Part shown: positions 1 to 8,065 of the stretch, piece after piece
How positions within the stretch are numbered: position 1 is the first letter of the stretch
How the letters are laid out: each line of letters opens with the position of its first letter
Assembly: GCA_964480735.1 (NCBI GenBank)
Contig: CAYZQS010000044.1
Location: 1 to 22,039, forward strand
From: UBA5972 sp964480735
GTDB taxonomy: Bacteria > Pseudomonadota > Alphaproteobacteria > Rhodobacterales > Rhodobacteraceae
DNA length: 22,039 nt
Direction of reading: 5' to 3'
Program-made: the position numbers and the translations under genes
Notes under the pieces: generated by a model
Database searches by the model: none
What the model saw: the letters and a program-made list of their open reading frames with translations, nothing else
Told to the model about the DNA's origin: nothing

Positions 1-494
1 GTTTTGGTTGCAATGGCGGTCCCAAACCGTCGCCAGACAGAAACCTCTGTCAACCAGCGGCCCAAAACGGACACCCCTGCGCCCACCCTTGCCAGCATGT
101 GCTGCTTTTGTGGATAATTCCAGCAGTTTCTTTGTTTATCTGTCGGCGTTGGCCAATTGGGCAAAAAACCGGCGCGTGGTTGTGTAAAGCAGGATAAAAT
201 GAAACTGGCGCAAAAGCGATGGAACAGGCCAAGAAAAGCTTGGTCAAAAAGAAAGAAGTCGTTGCGACCTACCGGTTGGCTGATCAGAAAGCCTTGTCCA
301 AAGTATTGCTGAAAGTGCGCAACCTGGCGAAAACAGCATAATGGCAGTTAATCTCGTTGATTAGGTTCTTGTGATGCGAGTGATATTCGGCTTCCGCGCT
401 TCATCGGACCCAAGCAACCACTTGTTGTCTAGAAAGACTGCGAGATTTCGTCTATATCTTGTCTAATAGTTTGAATTTATAGCAAGGAATACCG
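1..494. other. Stretch without a recognisable gene
   Basis: No convincing gene is seen on either strand. The only open frames are short, lack family motifs and compete with each other: a 65-codon minus frame at 50-247, and two overlapping plus frames starting at 199 and 219. The stretch may hold degraded remains of the accessory region that continues to 1960. Bases 342-494 form the upstream region of the coiled-coil gene at 495. They are AT-rich near 440-480, but no -35/-10 pair with proper spacing could be picked out. Confidence 0.5.
219..341 (+). CDS. Possible 40-residue lysine-rich peptide or gene remnant
   Basis: A short frame starts at ATG 219 and ends at TAA 339-341. It encodes a basic peptide beginning MEQAKKSLVKKKEVV and ending LLKVRNLAKTA, with an amphipathic helical look. 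A second ATG at 199, preceded by AGGATAA, opens a different frame and stops near 312, so the two could be halves of one frameshifted gene. I do not recognise a family. It may be chance or the tail of a decayed gene in the tRNA-adjacent accessory region. Confidence 0.15.
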   Translation: MEQAKKSLVKKKEVVATYRLADQKALSKVLLKVRNLAKTA

Positions 495-1880
495 ATGTCC
501 CGCTGGTCGGACCAATTTGAAAGTCATGCAATCCACGAGACGCTGAGACAAACCAGCGAATGGTCTAGCATCAAAATTGACGAAATTGACAGCGAGCATC
601 AATCAGAAAAAAGAAGATTGATCAAAGCTATCAAATCGGTCGTGGATATTGTTGGTGGCCTAGATTCCGAATTCTATCCCGAAGCGCAACTAACCGCCTT
701 GAACAATCACTTGCGTCAGGCGCAATTCTGGAACCAACTTTCTGAATATTCAACTAACAAAAATATCCAGCATTTGAAGACAGCAAACGATCATCTTACT
801 GCCCAGATTCCCGCCATCTATCAAATAGGGGCTTTGGCCAAAAAGCCAGAAAGCCGAAAAGCAATAAAAGATGCTGAGGCGGCTTACGAAGCTTTCAGCA
901 TAGCTATTGAAAAAAAGAAAAATGAATTCACCGAAATTGCAGTCCAAAAAGCTTCAGATATCTCCGACCTGAAAACTCGATCGGACGAAATTGACAATTC
1001 TCTTTCGTCGCTGAAAACGGCAACTGAAACGCAAATGGCAACTTGGCAAAAGGAGTTCACTGAAGCGCAGACAACGCGAATCCAAGAGCATTCGGACGCA
1101 CAAATATCAAGGACAAAAGAATATGAAACGGCCTTGGACGTTTTCAAAACCGATTCAGAAGCTGACCGGACCGAATCCACAAAAAGGCACAATTCGGCGC
1201 TGAAAGAGGCGTTCGATGCCTACGTTGATGATGTCAAAGCGAAGACATCTGATATTGGCACTAAGCACCAGGAAATCCTTACATTGCATGGGCTAGTGAC
1301 AACTGACGGTGTGGCAGGTGGATACAAAAAGGGAGCGGATGGTGAGTGGTGGACTGCTACGATCTGGAGTGGGATTTCGATGATATGTTACGGGATCGTC
1401 CTTGCGTGGGTGCTATTAAAGGGCAAACTTGGATTTGGAATAGCAGCTTCAACAATAGCGGTATCAGTTGGAGAAACCGCTGGAACTGGTGAAGCCGCCA
1501 ACACCGAAGCTAATGGTATCGTCGAAACCATTGGTAGTGTGGCTTCTTCGGGGCTTGACTGGCCACTAGTGGCAACAACCATATCTGTGACTGCAGTAGC
1601 ACTAATTGCAGCACAATTTGCCGGTCGACAATCTCGCCTGCACCGAATGAATGAACAGCGCTAGCGTTGGTTCTCGTTTGAAATTGCGGCAATTGATCCT
1701 TTCATTTCAACACTAGACGTTGATCAGCAAAAGGCCATCAGAGAGAAACTTACTGAGAAGCTGTTTGGGCAAGATCGCGTAGTCGACGATAGGCCATCGA
1801 AAGTGAGCGGTTTAGATTCGAAAACTCTAAGTACCCTGCTAAATGAAATCAAAGAAATCATCAAAACCGCAAAGGGATAA
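495..1880 (+). pseudogene. Coiled-coil two-TM membrane protein gene interrupted by an in-frame TAG
   Basis: The ATG at 495 follows AAGGAA at 484-489. The frame runs 389 codons to a TAG at 1662-1664, then continues in the same frame with no further stop to TAA at 1878-1880. The intact product would be about 461 residues. Residues 1-120 are mixed helical. About 125-260 are rich in K, E, Q, A and S and look coiled-coil. Membrane segments lie near 288-308 and 357-375, separated by a Gly/Ala/Thr/Glu-rich loop. The post-stop part begins RWFSFEIAAIDPFIST and reads like a real cytoplasmic domain joined to the RLHRMNEQR before it. I do not recognise a named function; a hypothetical family of accessory membrane proteins is likely. 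It may be a recent nonsense pseudogene, a sequencing error, or a gene that now ends at 1664. Its base composition is AT-richer than the suf genes, which suggests transfer. A chaperone-like or defence-island role would be speculation. Confidence 0.7.
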
Positions 1881-1960
1881 TTGCACCACAAAAAACACCC
1901 CATACAACACCCCACGGTGTATTGCAAAAGCTCAAATTTGACATAACTCTTTGAAATCAT

Positions 1961-2037
<77 letters not shown>

Positions 2038-2047
2038 GTCAAGATGT

Positions 2048-2076
2048 GATATAGGTCAGTCACGGCGGGCTGGCAA
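2048..2076 (-). promoter_or_regulatory. Likely promoter of tRNA-Arg
   Basis: On the minus strand TTGCCA (2071-2076) is followed by a 17-bp spacer and TATATC (2048-2053). These match sigma-70 consensus at 5/6 and 4/6. The -10 ends 10 bp before the mature tRNA 5' end at 2037, so transcription would start near 2041. The -35 region lies just after the sufS stop codon (2086-2088). Confidence 0.6.
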
Positions 2077-2085
2077 TCGGCAAAG

Positions 2086-3306
2086 TCAGCCAAACAAATC
2101 GTGGCACAATTCCAGCGCTTCAACCAGTTTGTCAACTTCGTCCGTGGTATTATACAGCCCAAACGAGGCGCGGCAGGTGGCGGTCAGGCCCAGATGCGCC
2201 ATCAGGGGCTGCGCACAGTGATGCCCGGCGCGAACGGCGATGCCTTTTTTGTCAACCACGGTGGAAATGTCATGCGGATGGGCGGCACCATCCAGTGTGA
2301 ATGAAAAAATAGCACCCTTTGTGGCCGAATTACCTTGAATATTCAGCCAGTTCAGGCCGGACAATTTGGAATTGGTATAGTCCCGCAGCATGGCTTCGTG
2401 CGCCGCGATATTGTCCATTCCCAGGTCCATCAGATATTCAAGTGCTGCGCCCAATCCGATCATTTGCACGATGCCGGGGGTGCCCGCCTCAAACTTATGC
2501 GGTGGGTCGTTATAGGTGACAACCTCGCGGGTGACGTCGCGGATCATATCGCCACCACCAATAAAGGGCCGCATCTCAGCCATGCGTTCGCGCCGGATAT
2601 AAATCGCACCCGAGGCCGACGGGCCATACAGCTTGTGCCCGGTGATCGCAAAAAAATCACAACCCATGTCCTGCACGTCCACGGGTGCATGCACCGAAGA
2701 CTGCGAGCCATCCACCAGAACGGCAATGCCGCGCTGCCGGGCCAGCGTGCAGATGGTTTTTACGTCAACCTTGGTGCCCAACACATTTGACATGGCGGTA
2801 ATGGCGATCAGTTTGGTTTTGTCTGTGCAGGCGTCCATCACCGCCTGAGGGTCAAGATCGCCCAAGCTGTCAGTTTCGACCCATTTCAGCACCACCCCCT
2901 GCCGTTCACGCAGAAAATGCCAGGGCACGATGTTGGCGTGGTGTTCCATCACTGACAGCACAATCTCGTCGCCTGCCTGCAAGTGCTGTGCCGCCCAGCC
3001 GTAAGACACCATGTTGATGCCCTCTGTGGTGCCGGAATTAAACAGGATCTCGTCTTCATGTTCGGCATTCAGAAACCGCTGGATGATGCCGCGCGTGGCC
3101 TCGTATTTGTCGGTTGCCAGATTGGACAGAAAATGCAGGCCCCTGTGAACATTGGCATATTCATGGGCATAAGCGGTGTTGACCGCATCGATCACACATT
3201 GCGGCTTTTGTGCGGACGCGCCGTTATCCAGATAAACCAAAGGCTTGTCATTGACGGTTCGCGACAGTATCGGAAAATCCGCGCGCAAATTGTTCACATC
3301 GTACAA
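2086..3306 (-). CDS. sufS: Cysteine desulfurase SufS (class II)
   Basis: PLP enzyme that removes sulfur from L-cysteine as an enzyme persulfide and supplies it to the SufBCD scaffold in the cytoplasm. With a TTG start at 3306 the protein is 406 residues, the usual SufS length. Motifs fall where expected: EHHAN at 121-125, the PLP-facing Asp199/Gln202 in DGSQ, the Schiff-base lysine in GHKLYGP (Lys225) and the catalytic cysteine in RAGHHCAQP (Cys364, the same number as in E. coli SufS). The frame is open further upstream, but those residues do not look like SufS and overlap the preceding gene. The TTG sits 3 bp after the TGA of the upstream YIP1 gene, which ends in GGGGGGAACC and can serve as ribosome-binding site. 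It is the last gene of the suf operon here. No SufE, SufU, SufA or SufT gene follows; a tRNA and accessory DNA come next. Confidence 0.96.
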   Translation of the reverse strand: MYDVNNLRADFPILSRTVNDKPLVYLDNGASAQKPQCVIDAVNTAYAHEYANVHRGLHFLSNLATDKYEATRGIIQRFLNAEHEDEILFNSGTTEGINMVSYGWAAQHLQAGDEIVLSVMEHHANIVPWHFLRERQGVVLKWVETDSLGDLDPQAVMDACTDKTKLIAITAMSNVLGTKVDVKTICTLARQRGIAVLVDGSQSSVHAPVDVQDMGCDFFAITGHKLYGPSASGAIYIRRERMAEMRPFIGGGDMIRDVTREVVTYNDPPHKFEAGTPGIVQMIGLGAALEYLMDLGMDNIAAHEAMLRDYTNSKLSGLNWLNIQGNSATKGAIFSFTLDGAAHPHDISTVVDKKGIAVRAGHHCAQPLMAHLGLTATCRASFGLYNTTDEVDKLVEALELCHDLFG

Positions 3307-3308
3307 AT

Positions 3309-3893
3309 TCAGGTTCCCCCCGGAACAAGACCAAAGATGCTTAGCAAAACAGCCACAACCACCGAGACCGCCACGTATAGTCCGATAACCCCGCCAAACA
3401 CTGTTCCCAGTGACTGAAACCCGTGCAAAACGGCGATAAAATTCACCAGCAGCCACGTGGATATAACGGCGCTGACGATCATGACAAGGTTAAAAGGCAC
3501 TGCCAGCGCCAGCATCAGGAAAAACCCGGCAAGCTGCAGCAGGAAATTGACAAACTGCAGCCAGATCACCAGCAAAATCGCACCGTCCAGCGTGCCGTTG
3601 CCGCCAAAAACCCGGCCGCCGTGAAATATCGCGATGGCCATGATTGCCATCACGGTCAACTGCAATGCGGTGCCAAACATCGGAGAGGATAATTCAGTGG
3701 CAAACATGCCGGTTGCGGTTCTGGGCAACAGGGCTGACTCGACCGTGGCGGCAATAACGCCTATGACCGCCACAAGAATGGCCATTTCCACCAGTTCTTG
3801 TCGTTTAAACTGATAGCTCAGAACTGTTGTCGCCCCGTCCTTGGGGTTTCCCACAGTTATCCGCGCAAGTAACAATACCTGTCGCAAATCCAT
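3309..3893 (-). CDS. YIP1-family membrane protein (third of three)
   Basis: A 194-residue polytopic membrane protein with a short soluble N-terminus (MDLRQVLLLARITVGNPKDG) and about five hydrophobic segments: roughly 35-55, 75-95, 103-125, 127-155 and 165-190. The arrangement and the 'R-x2-NPK-x-G' N-terminal motif fit the bacterial YIP1 family, small integral membrane proteins with no settled function. The ATG at 3893 lies 9 bp after the stop of the upstream YIP1-like gene, and its TGA (3309-3311) nearly touches the sufS start, so it is co-translated with sufS. Its fixed place in the suf operon suggests a link to membrane-associated Fe-S assembly or metal homeostasis, but that is inference. 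Confidence 0.8.
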   Translation of the reverse strand: MDLRQVLLLARITVGNPKDGATTVLSYQFKRQELVEMAILVAVIGVIAATVESALLPRTATGMFATELSSPMFGTALQLTVMAIMAIAIFHGGRVFGGNGTLDGAILLVIWLQFVNFLLQLAGFFLMLALAVPFNLVMIVSAVISTWLLVNFIAVLHGFQSLGTVFGGVIGLYVAVSVVVAVLLSIFGLVPGGT

Positions 3894-3902
3894 GACATGC
3901 CT

Positions 3903-4592
3903 TCAAATATACCCTTTGGCACGAAAGTACATGGCCGCCGTCAGGCCGACAAGGGCAAGAGTGCAAAGCGGGATGAATACCGGCAAAGTGCGCTTGAAAC
4001 CCTGGGCTTTGGAAACACCATCGGCGATAAACCAGATGAACGGCAGCATGCCCAGCCAATAGGGCGGCATTGAAATCCAGTCGGATTTGAAGACCGGAAA
4101 GTGGATTTCAAGATTGGTAATCGCAACGGACACAAGTGCTGCCAGCAGTCCAAAGGGTGCGGCCACCAAAGCGCCCCAGAAAACCGCAACACGGGTATTG
4201 CGCCAAGTGCCGCGCCCACCGCGAATGCGACACGCGGAACCGATTACCGCGGCAAAAGCATACATCAGGCCGGTACGGAGGATGAAAGACACCAAAAACA
4301 ACAGACCAATTTCGATGGAGAACAGGTTCATACCGCCGGTGGCCTGCGGCACCACCACACCCTTCAAGGTCCAGGACGTGAAAAACACCATGTCCGATAT
4401 CAACAACAGCAGCAGCAAATAGCGCTCTGACGGTTTGGCGGTGATGATCCGGCGGGTTGAGGCCCGCATGTTGAACCACGCGAACACCACGCCGTGGGTC
4501 AAAGACTTCGTGCTTATTCTGAAATTGCGCGAGGTTTCGCCAAACGGCCCCTGAAAGGTTCCGGCGACCGGATTGTAATCAACAGCGTGCAT
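3903..4592 (-). CDS. YIP1-like membrane protein (second of three)
   Basis: A 229-residue membrane protein. A soluble N-terminal stretch of about 60 residues, including ASTRRIITAKPSE, is followed by hydrophobic segments near 61-80, 90-122, 134-155, 175-193 and 203-222; the C-terminus is YFRAKGYI. The N-terminal Arg-rich element before the first membrane segment and the overall topology match YIP1-type proteins, though less clearly than the two flanking copies. It begins at ATG 4592 and ends 9 bp before the next YIP1 gene. A 576-bp region with no gene precedes it, so it may head its own transcript with the following YIP1 gene and sufS. No function can be assigned from sequence. Confidence 0.75.
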   Translation of the reverse strand: MHAVDYNPVAGTFQGPFGETSRNFRISTKSLTHGVVFAWFNMRASTRRIITAKPSERYLLLLLLISDMVFFTSWTLKGVVVPQATGGMNLFSIEIGLLFLVSFILRTGLMYAFAAVIGSACRIRGGRGTWRNTRVAVFWGALVAAPFGLLAALVSVAITNLEIHFPVFKSDWISMPPYWLGMLPFIWFIADGVSKAQGFKRTLPVFIPLCTLALVGLTAAMYFRAKGYI

Positions 4593-4602
4593 ATCAGGCC
4601 CT

Positions 4603-4709
4603 AACCCAAACCACGCCCCCGCCCGATTGGTACGCCCTTGTTGCCGGTAACTGAGGGTATTTTATGACGCGCATAAGAAGAAACTGTGACCGCCGGGGCG
4701 GTTTGGGTT
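4603..4709. repeat. Widely spaced inverted repeat upstream of YIP1-like gene
   Basis: AACCCAAACCACGCCCC at 4603-4619 is complementary to GGGGCGGTTTGGGTT at 4695-4709, apart from one unpaired A and one unpaired C. About 75 bp separate the arms. In a minus-strand transcript the two arms would pair in the leader, with the second arm ending about 10 nt before the start codon at 4592, close enough to affect ribosome access. It could equally be a mobile-element footprint or chance. Confidence 0.4.
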
Positions 4710-4955
4710 TGAGACAGGGCTTGGCGCATTGGCAACCTGTGTGCGGTTTCATGGCGGACCGAAGGGTTTAGGCACCACGGTCTAGCTGAGGCAAAAGGCA
4801 GTTCGCGGGTCTGATAACAGGCGATGGATCGGCTGAAAGCTGCAATCCGGGCGGAACAATTCAGAAGCTTTCGCAAGAATTACCATTTCCAAACGGGCGC
4901 CGCGATTCCGCCATAACTTATTGATATTCTACCGGAACTTTGGTCCAATTTTCCG

Positions 4956-5059
4956 GTGCACTGGTGCACTGATGCACTGGTGCACCGGCTCACCGATCCA
5001 TCGACCCATTGGTGCACCGGTCAACCGGTCAAACGGCCCACCGGAGCATCGGATCACCG
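4956..5059. repeat. Degenerate 8-bp tandem repeat, 13 units
   Basis: Reading in steps of eight from 4956 gives GTGCACTG, GTGCACTG, ATGCACTG, GTGCACCG, GCTCACCG, ATCCATCG, ACCCATTG, GTGCACCG, GTCAACCG, GTCAAACG, GCCCACCG, GAGCATCG and GATCACCG. Position 5 is always A and position 8 always G; position 1 is always a purine and position 4 is C in 11 of 13. The first four units are nearly identical and the rest have drifted. The unit contains the palindrome GTGCAC. The array lies between two YIP1 genes of the suf operon and is not coding. Confidence 0.85.
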
Positions 5060-5168
5060 GAGCGTTTGGTGTTTGAACCGGGGGTCGGCAACGGGCAAAC
5101 AGTGTGTTGTTTGGCAGCAGGGTGGACGGTCCGGGCACCGCTGGATGATTGCTGTACAGCTTACCGCT

Positions 5169-5693
5169 TCAGGCCGGCGCGACAGGCCACTCTACCGCCC
5201 TAAGCGCCCGCAGCCAAATGGCAAGGAACAGAACGCCGATCAAAATGGACAGGAAAAATTTAGTATTGTCAGACACATAGGGTGCAATCATGTAAGCGCG
5301 GATCAAAACCAGCGGCTGCAACGACAGCAGGCACCAAAACAGCGCCAAGCGGGCGGCAAACCAATCGCCCTGCCCGCCGATGGTCTTTGCAATTACATGG
5401 CTAACCGCCGCCAGCCCATACAAAAACAGCGGCGCAAAAATCACCGAAGCCACGATATTGCTGCCGATAAAAGTGGTAAACTGCGGCGCACCGGCACCAA
5501 GCGCATTGTGGGCGGCAACAAGGTCTGGCACGCGGGCGATGAACGTCAGAATGCTGGCGAACATAACGTAGGCCAGCACCCGTTCTTCGCCGATACCAGC
5601 GGCAAGCTGCCGGCGGACCACCACCCCGGGCCTGCTGTAACTGGCAGCTATATCACGCCAAAACGCCACTATGTGCGGTGCCGCTGCATCCAT
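5169..5693 (-). CDS. YIP1-family membrane protein (first of three)
   Basis: A 174-residue protein with an N-terminal arm carrying IAASYSRPGVVVRRQLAAG, a pattern typical of bacterial YIP1 proteins, then four hydrophobic segments near 39-57, 78-102, 112-135 and 143-163. The ATG at 5693 has GGAAG five bases upstream. An alternative GTG at 5669 overlaps the sufD stop by one base and would remove the first eight residues; both are plausible. The gene follows sufD directly and is almost certainly co-translated with it. After it comes a 576-bp break, so it may mark the end of one transcript segment. Function unknown; its placement suggests membrane support for the Suf machinery. Confidence 0.8.
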   Translation of the reverse strand: MDAAAPHIVAFWRDIAASYSRPGVVVRRQLAAGIGEERVLAYVMFASILTFIARVPDLVAAHNALGAGAPQFTTFIGSNIVASVIFAPLFLYGLAAVSHVIAKTIGGQGDWFAARLALFWCLLSLQPLVLIRAYMIAPYVSDNTKFFLSILIGVLFLAIWLRALRAVEWPVAPA

Positions 5694-6955
5694 TCTTCCA
5701 GACGGTGGCGGATGTCTTCTGCCAGTTCGGAATCCTCGATTTCGTCAATGGCCTCGGACAAAAACGCCAACACCAGCATATCCTGCGCCACAGCCTTTGG
5801 CACACCGCGCGATGTCAGATAAAACAATGCGGTTTCATCCACCGCGCCACAGGTGGAACCGTGGCTGCAAATGACATCATCCGCGTAAATTTCAAGCTCC
5901 GGTTTGGCCAGAAACTGGCTGTCGTCATCCAGCAGCAGGCCTTGGGAAATCTGATAGCCGTCGGTTTTCTGGGCGTCAGCTTTCACCAGAATTTTGCCCT
6001 GAAACACACCGGTCGCCCCGTTGCGCAGCACTTTCTTGAACACCTGACGGCTTTCGCAATTGACCGCGTCGTGGGTCAGAAAAACCGTGTCATCATGATG
6101 AAAATCACCGTCCCCGACGCTGGCACCGGAAATTGTGGCGTGGGCATCATCACCGGTCATTTCAATCACCGCCTCGCTGCGGGTCAGCGTGCCGTTGGCC
6201 GTCAGGGTGAAGCTTTTGAACCGGCTTTCGCGCCCCAGACGCACAAACATATGATTGGCGGCAACGCGCTGATGATCGCGGCCCTGCGTGCGCACATGGT
6301 TGAAAACCGCGCCATCGGCCAGTTCAATTTCCAGCACCAGATTAAGCCGTGCGGCAGAGGGGCCATTTTCCAAAAGCGTCAGCTCTGCCCCTTCTTCCAG
6401 CCGGATGACATGGTGGATCACAGCGTCAGTGCGTGCCTCTTGACGAATGTTGCTGAGGCAAATCGGCTTTTGCGCTTTGCCGGTGACACGGATAACCAGC
6501 CCCTCTTTGGCGGTTGCCGTGTTCAGCGCCGCAAGTGGTCGCTGCACCGGTGACTGACCGTTGTTTTCCAGTACGCCAAACAGATCACGGGCCCAGTGGA
6601 TGTCCTTGCCTGTGGCCTGTTGCAGTGTTTCAATCTCTACGTTGTCCATCTTAAGGGGATGCGAGATATCAGTGTCCAGTACACCGTCCACAAACACCAT
6701 GCGGTGACGGTCAACCGCATAAAACACCGGTTTTTCATCGATCGGCAAAACATCCGCGGTTGGGGTTTCAGCCGCCGCCAGCCGCGCAGGGTCGGTGAAT
6801 TTCCAATATTCATCGCGTTTGTGCGGCAGGCCACCCGCCCGCAAGGTGCCAAGCGCCCTTGCGCGCGCCTGCCCCGCCCATGCAGCGCCCTTGGGCAGGT
6901 CAGCCTCTGAAACGCGGGCTTGCGCCGCTTCTATTTTTGCCGCCAGAACCGCCAT
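5669..6955 (-). CDS. sufD: Fe-S cluster assembly protein SufD
   Basis: Partner of SufB and SufC in the cytoplasmic SufBC2D scaffold, where it supports iron entry and cluster formation. The protein is 428 residues, normal for SufD. The N-terminal helical part contains RDEYWKFTDP near 47-56, typical of SufD. A long beta-helix core follows, and the C-terminal region has the hallmark ADDVICSHGSTCGAVDE at 358-374 with His365, equivalent to the conserved SufD histidine. The motif PGVPK-type 'TSRGVPKAVAQDMLVLAFL' at 381-399 is also family-typical. The start codon overlaps the sufC stop by one base (TGATG), and its end overlaps the following YIP1 gene, so expression is translationally coupled in the order sufC-sufD-YIP1. 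Confidence 0.97.
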   Translation of the reverse strand: MAVLAAKIEAAQARVSEADLPKGAAWAGQARARALGTLRAGGLPHKRDEYWKFTDPARLAAAETPTADVLPIDEKPVFYAVDRHRMVFVDGVLDTDISHPLKMDNVEIETLQQATGKDIHWARDLFGVLENNGQSPVQRPLAALNTATAKEGLVIRVTGKAQKPICLSNIRQEARTDAVIHHVIRLEEGAELTLLENGPSAARLNLVLEIELADGAVFNHVRTQGRDHQRVAANHMFVRLGRESRFKSFTLTANGTLTRSEAVIEMTGDDAHATISGASVGDGDFHHDDTVFLTHDAVNCESRQVFKKVLRNGATGVFQGKILVKADAQKTDGYQISQGLLLDDDSQFLAKPELEIYADDVICSHGSTCGAVDETALFYLTSRGVPKAVAQDMLVLAFLSEAIDEIEDSELAEDIRHRLEEWMQRHRT

Positions 6956-7710
6956 CAGGCCACCTCTGCCAAAAGATCGGCGTAGCCGTTGTTTTCAACT
7001 TCCAGTGCAAGTTCCGGACCACCGGTTTTGATGATCTTGCCGTCAGCCATAATATGCACCACATCCGGTTTGATGTGATCCAGCAACCGCTGATAATGGG
7101 TGATGACCAGAAACGACCGTGTGCCGTCGCGCAACGTGTTCACGCCCTCGGCCACCAGCTTCATGGCGTCCACGTCAAGACCTGAATCGGTTTCGTCCAT
7201 CACGCACATTTTGGGTTCCAGCATCGCCATCTGCAGGATTTCGTTGCGCTTTTTCTCACCACCGGAAAAACCCACATTGACCGGACGCTTCAGCATTTCC
7301 GCATCAATTTTCAAGGCCTTGGCTTTTTCGCGGATGAGTTTCAGAAATTCCGCCGCGGTCAGTTCTTCCTCACCCCGGCTTTTGCGCTGGGCATTCACCG
7401 CCGTGCGCAAAAACGTCATATTGCCCACGCCGGGGATTTCCACCGGGTATTGAAAAGCCAAAAACAAGCCCGCCGCCGCGCGGTCCTCGGGTTCCATTTC
7501 CAACAGATCAGCGTCATCCAGACTGGCGCTGCCGCCGGTCACCACGTATCCGTCCTTGCCGGACAACACATAAGACAAGGTGGATTTGCCAGAACCGTTT
7601 GGTCCCATGATGGCATGGACTTCGCCAAGGTTGATCTCAAGATCAACGCCTTTCAGGATTTGCTTGTCTTCTTCTTCCAGTTTGACATTCAGGTCTTTAA
7701 TTTTCAGCAT
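6955..7710 (-). CDS. sufC: Fe-S cluster assembly ATPase SufC
   Basis: ABC-type ATPase of the SufBC2D complex; ATP hydrolysis reshapes SufB-SufD for cluster assembly. The 251-residue protein has Walker A GPNGSGKST at 36-44, a Q-loop region LAFQYPVEIPG near 84-94, the SufC-typical signature FSGGEKKR at 148-155, Walker B VMDETDSGLD at 170-179 and the switch histidine in ITHYQRLL at 203-210. ATG at 7710 was chosen because MLKIKDLNV is the classic SufC start. The frame is open further upstream, but that part lies inside the preceding small membrane-protein gene and does not look like SufC. It overlaps that gene by 14 bp and overlaps sufD by one base, so all three are coupled. Confidence 0.97.
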   Translation of the reverse strand: MLKIKDLNVKLEEEDKQILKGVDLEINLGEVHAIMGPNGSGKSTLSYVLSGKDGYVVTGGSASLDDADLLEMEPEDRAAAGLFLAFQYPVEIPGVGNMTFLRTAVNAQRKSRGEEELTAAEFLKLIREKAKALKIDAEMLKRPVNVGFSGGEKKRNEILQMAMLEPKMCVMDETDSGLDVDAMKLVAEGVNTLRDGTRSFLVITHYQRLLDHIKPDVVHIMADGKIIKTGGPELALEVENNGYADLLAEVA

Positions 7711-8065
7711 CTTTAACTTCCTCTTTCGCCGCTTTTGTTGCGGCGCGTTTTTCCAGTTCGGCCAGATGGGCACTCCGCCCGGCGGCTCGTTTTTCTTCCA
7801 TTATTTTATGGTGCGCGGCCCGCGCCATATCGATTTGATCTTTCGCCCGAAAGTAATGCAGCCGGCTGATCAGCCACCCCAATCCGACGCCCACAAAGGC
7901 GCTGAAAGCAAAGGGGTGGATTTTCAGCGGCCAGAACAGGGCCGCCACATCCAAAAACAACACCACAGGGATTATCGCAGCCGCCACCAGAGACCAGATC
8001 AACGACGCTTCGTTGGCCGCACTCCGGCGGCTGGTGGCCAGCAATTTGTCCTGCGCTTTATCCAT
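7697..8065 (-). CDS. Small membrane protein of the suf operon, 122 aa
   Basis: A conserved-looking hypothetical protein. It has a short hydrophilic start (MDKAQDKLLATSRRSAANE), two hydrophobic stretches near 21-43 and 50-66, and a charged Ala/Lys/Glu-rich tail (about 70-122) that would form a helix in the cytoplasm. The ATG at 8065 directly abuts the TGA of the preceding gene, and the gene's end overlaps the sufC start by 14 bp, so it is tightly coupled to sufC. I do not recognise a named family. Unannotated proteins between sufB and sufC are usual in Rhodobacterales operons of this kind; a role in anchoring or regulating SufBCD is only inference. Confidence 0.75.
   Translation of the reverse strand: MDKAQDKLLATSRRSAANEASLIWSLVAAAIIPVVLFLDVAALFWPLKIHPFAFSAFVGVGLGWLISRLHYFRAKDQIDMARAAHHKIMEEKRAAGRSAHLAELEKRAATKAAKEEVKDAEN

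Larger units (their letters stand above)
4593..5168. other. Long non-coding break inside the suf operon
   Basis: These 576 bp interrupt an otherwise tightly packed operon. They hold a degenerate octamer tandem repeat at 4956-5059 and a pair of distant complementary arms at 4603-4619 and 4695-4709. The minus-strand open frame at 4601-4876 and the plus-strand frame through the repeat do not look like proteins. A promoter or processing site for the downstream YIP1-YIP1-sufS genes could lie here, but I could not identify a convincing -35/-10 pair. Confidence 0.6.

Noticed and set aside
41..60. Partial match to tRNA-Arg T-arm (AACCTCTG) as an attachment-site repeat
   Set aside because: Only eight bases agree, which is expected by chance, and flanking bases do not continue the match.
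884..1192. Minus-strand 102-codon frame opposite the coiled-coil gene
   Set aside because: Antisense shadow of the well-supported plus-strand frame; Ser/Val/Phe-rich translation is what complementing Lys/Glu codons gives.
4601..4876. Minus-strand 91-codon frame just upstream of the second YIP1-like gene
   Set aside because: Arg/Ser-rich composition with no hydrophobic core or motif and no ribosome site seen; more likely leader or spacer DNA.
4956..5059. Octamer array considered as a CRISPR
   Set aside because: Units are 8 bp with no spacers and there are no cas genes.
4956..5822. Long plus-strand open frame running through the octamer repeat and opposite the YIP1 gene
   Set aside because: Starts inside the repeat, is antisense to a clear YIP1 gene and the sufD end, and has a low-complexity His/Arg/Gln-rich translation with no domain.
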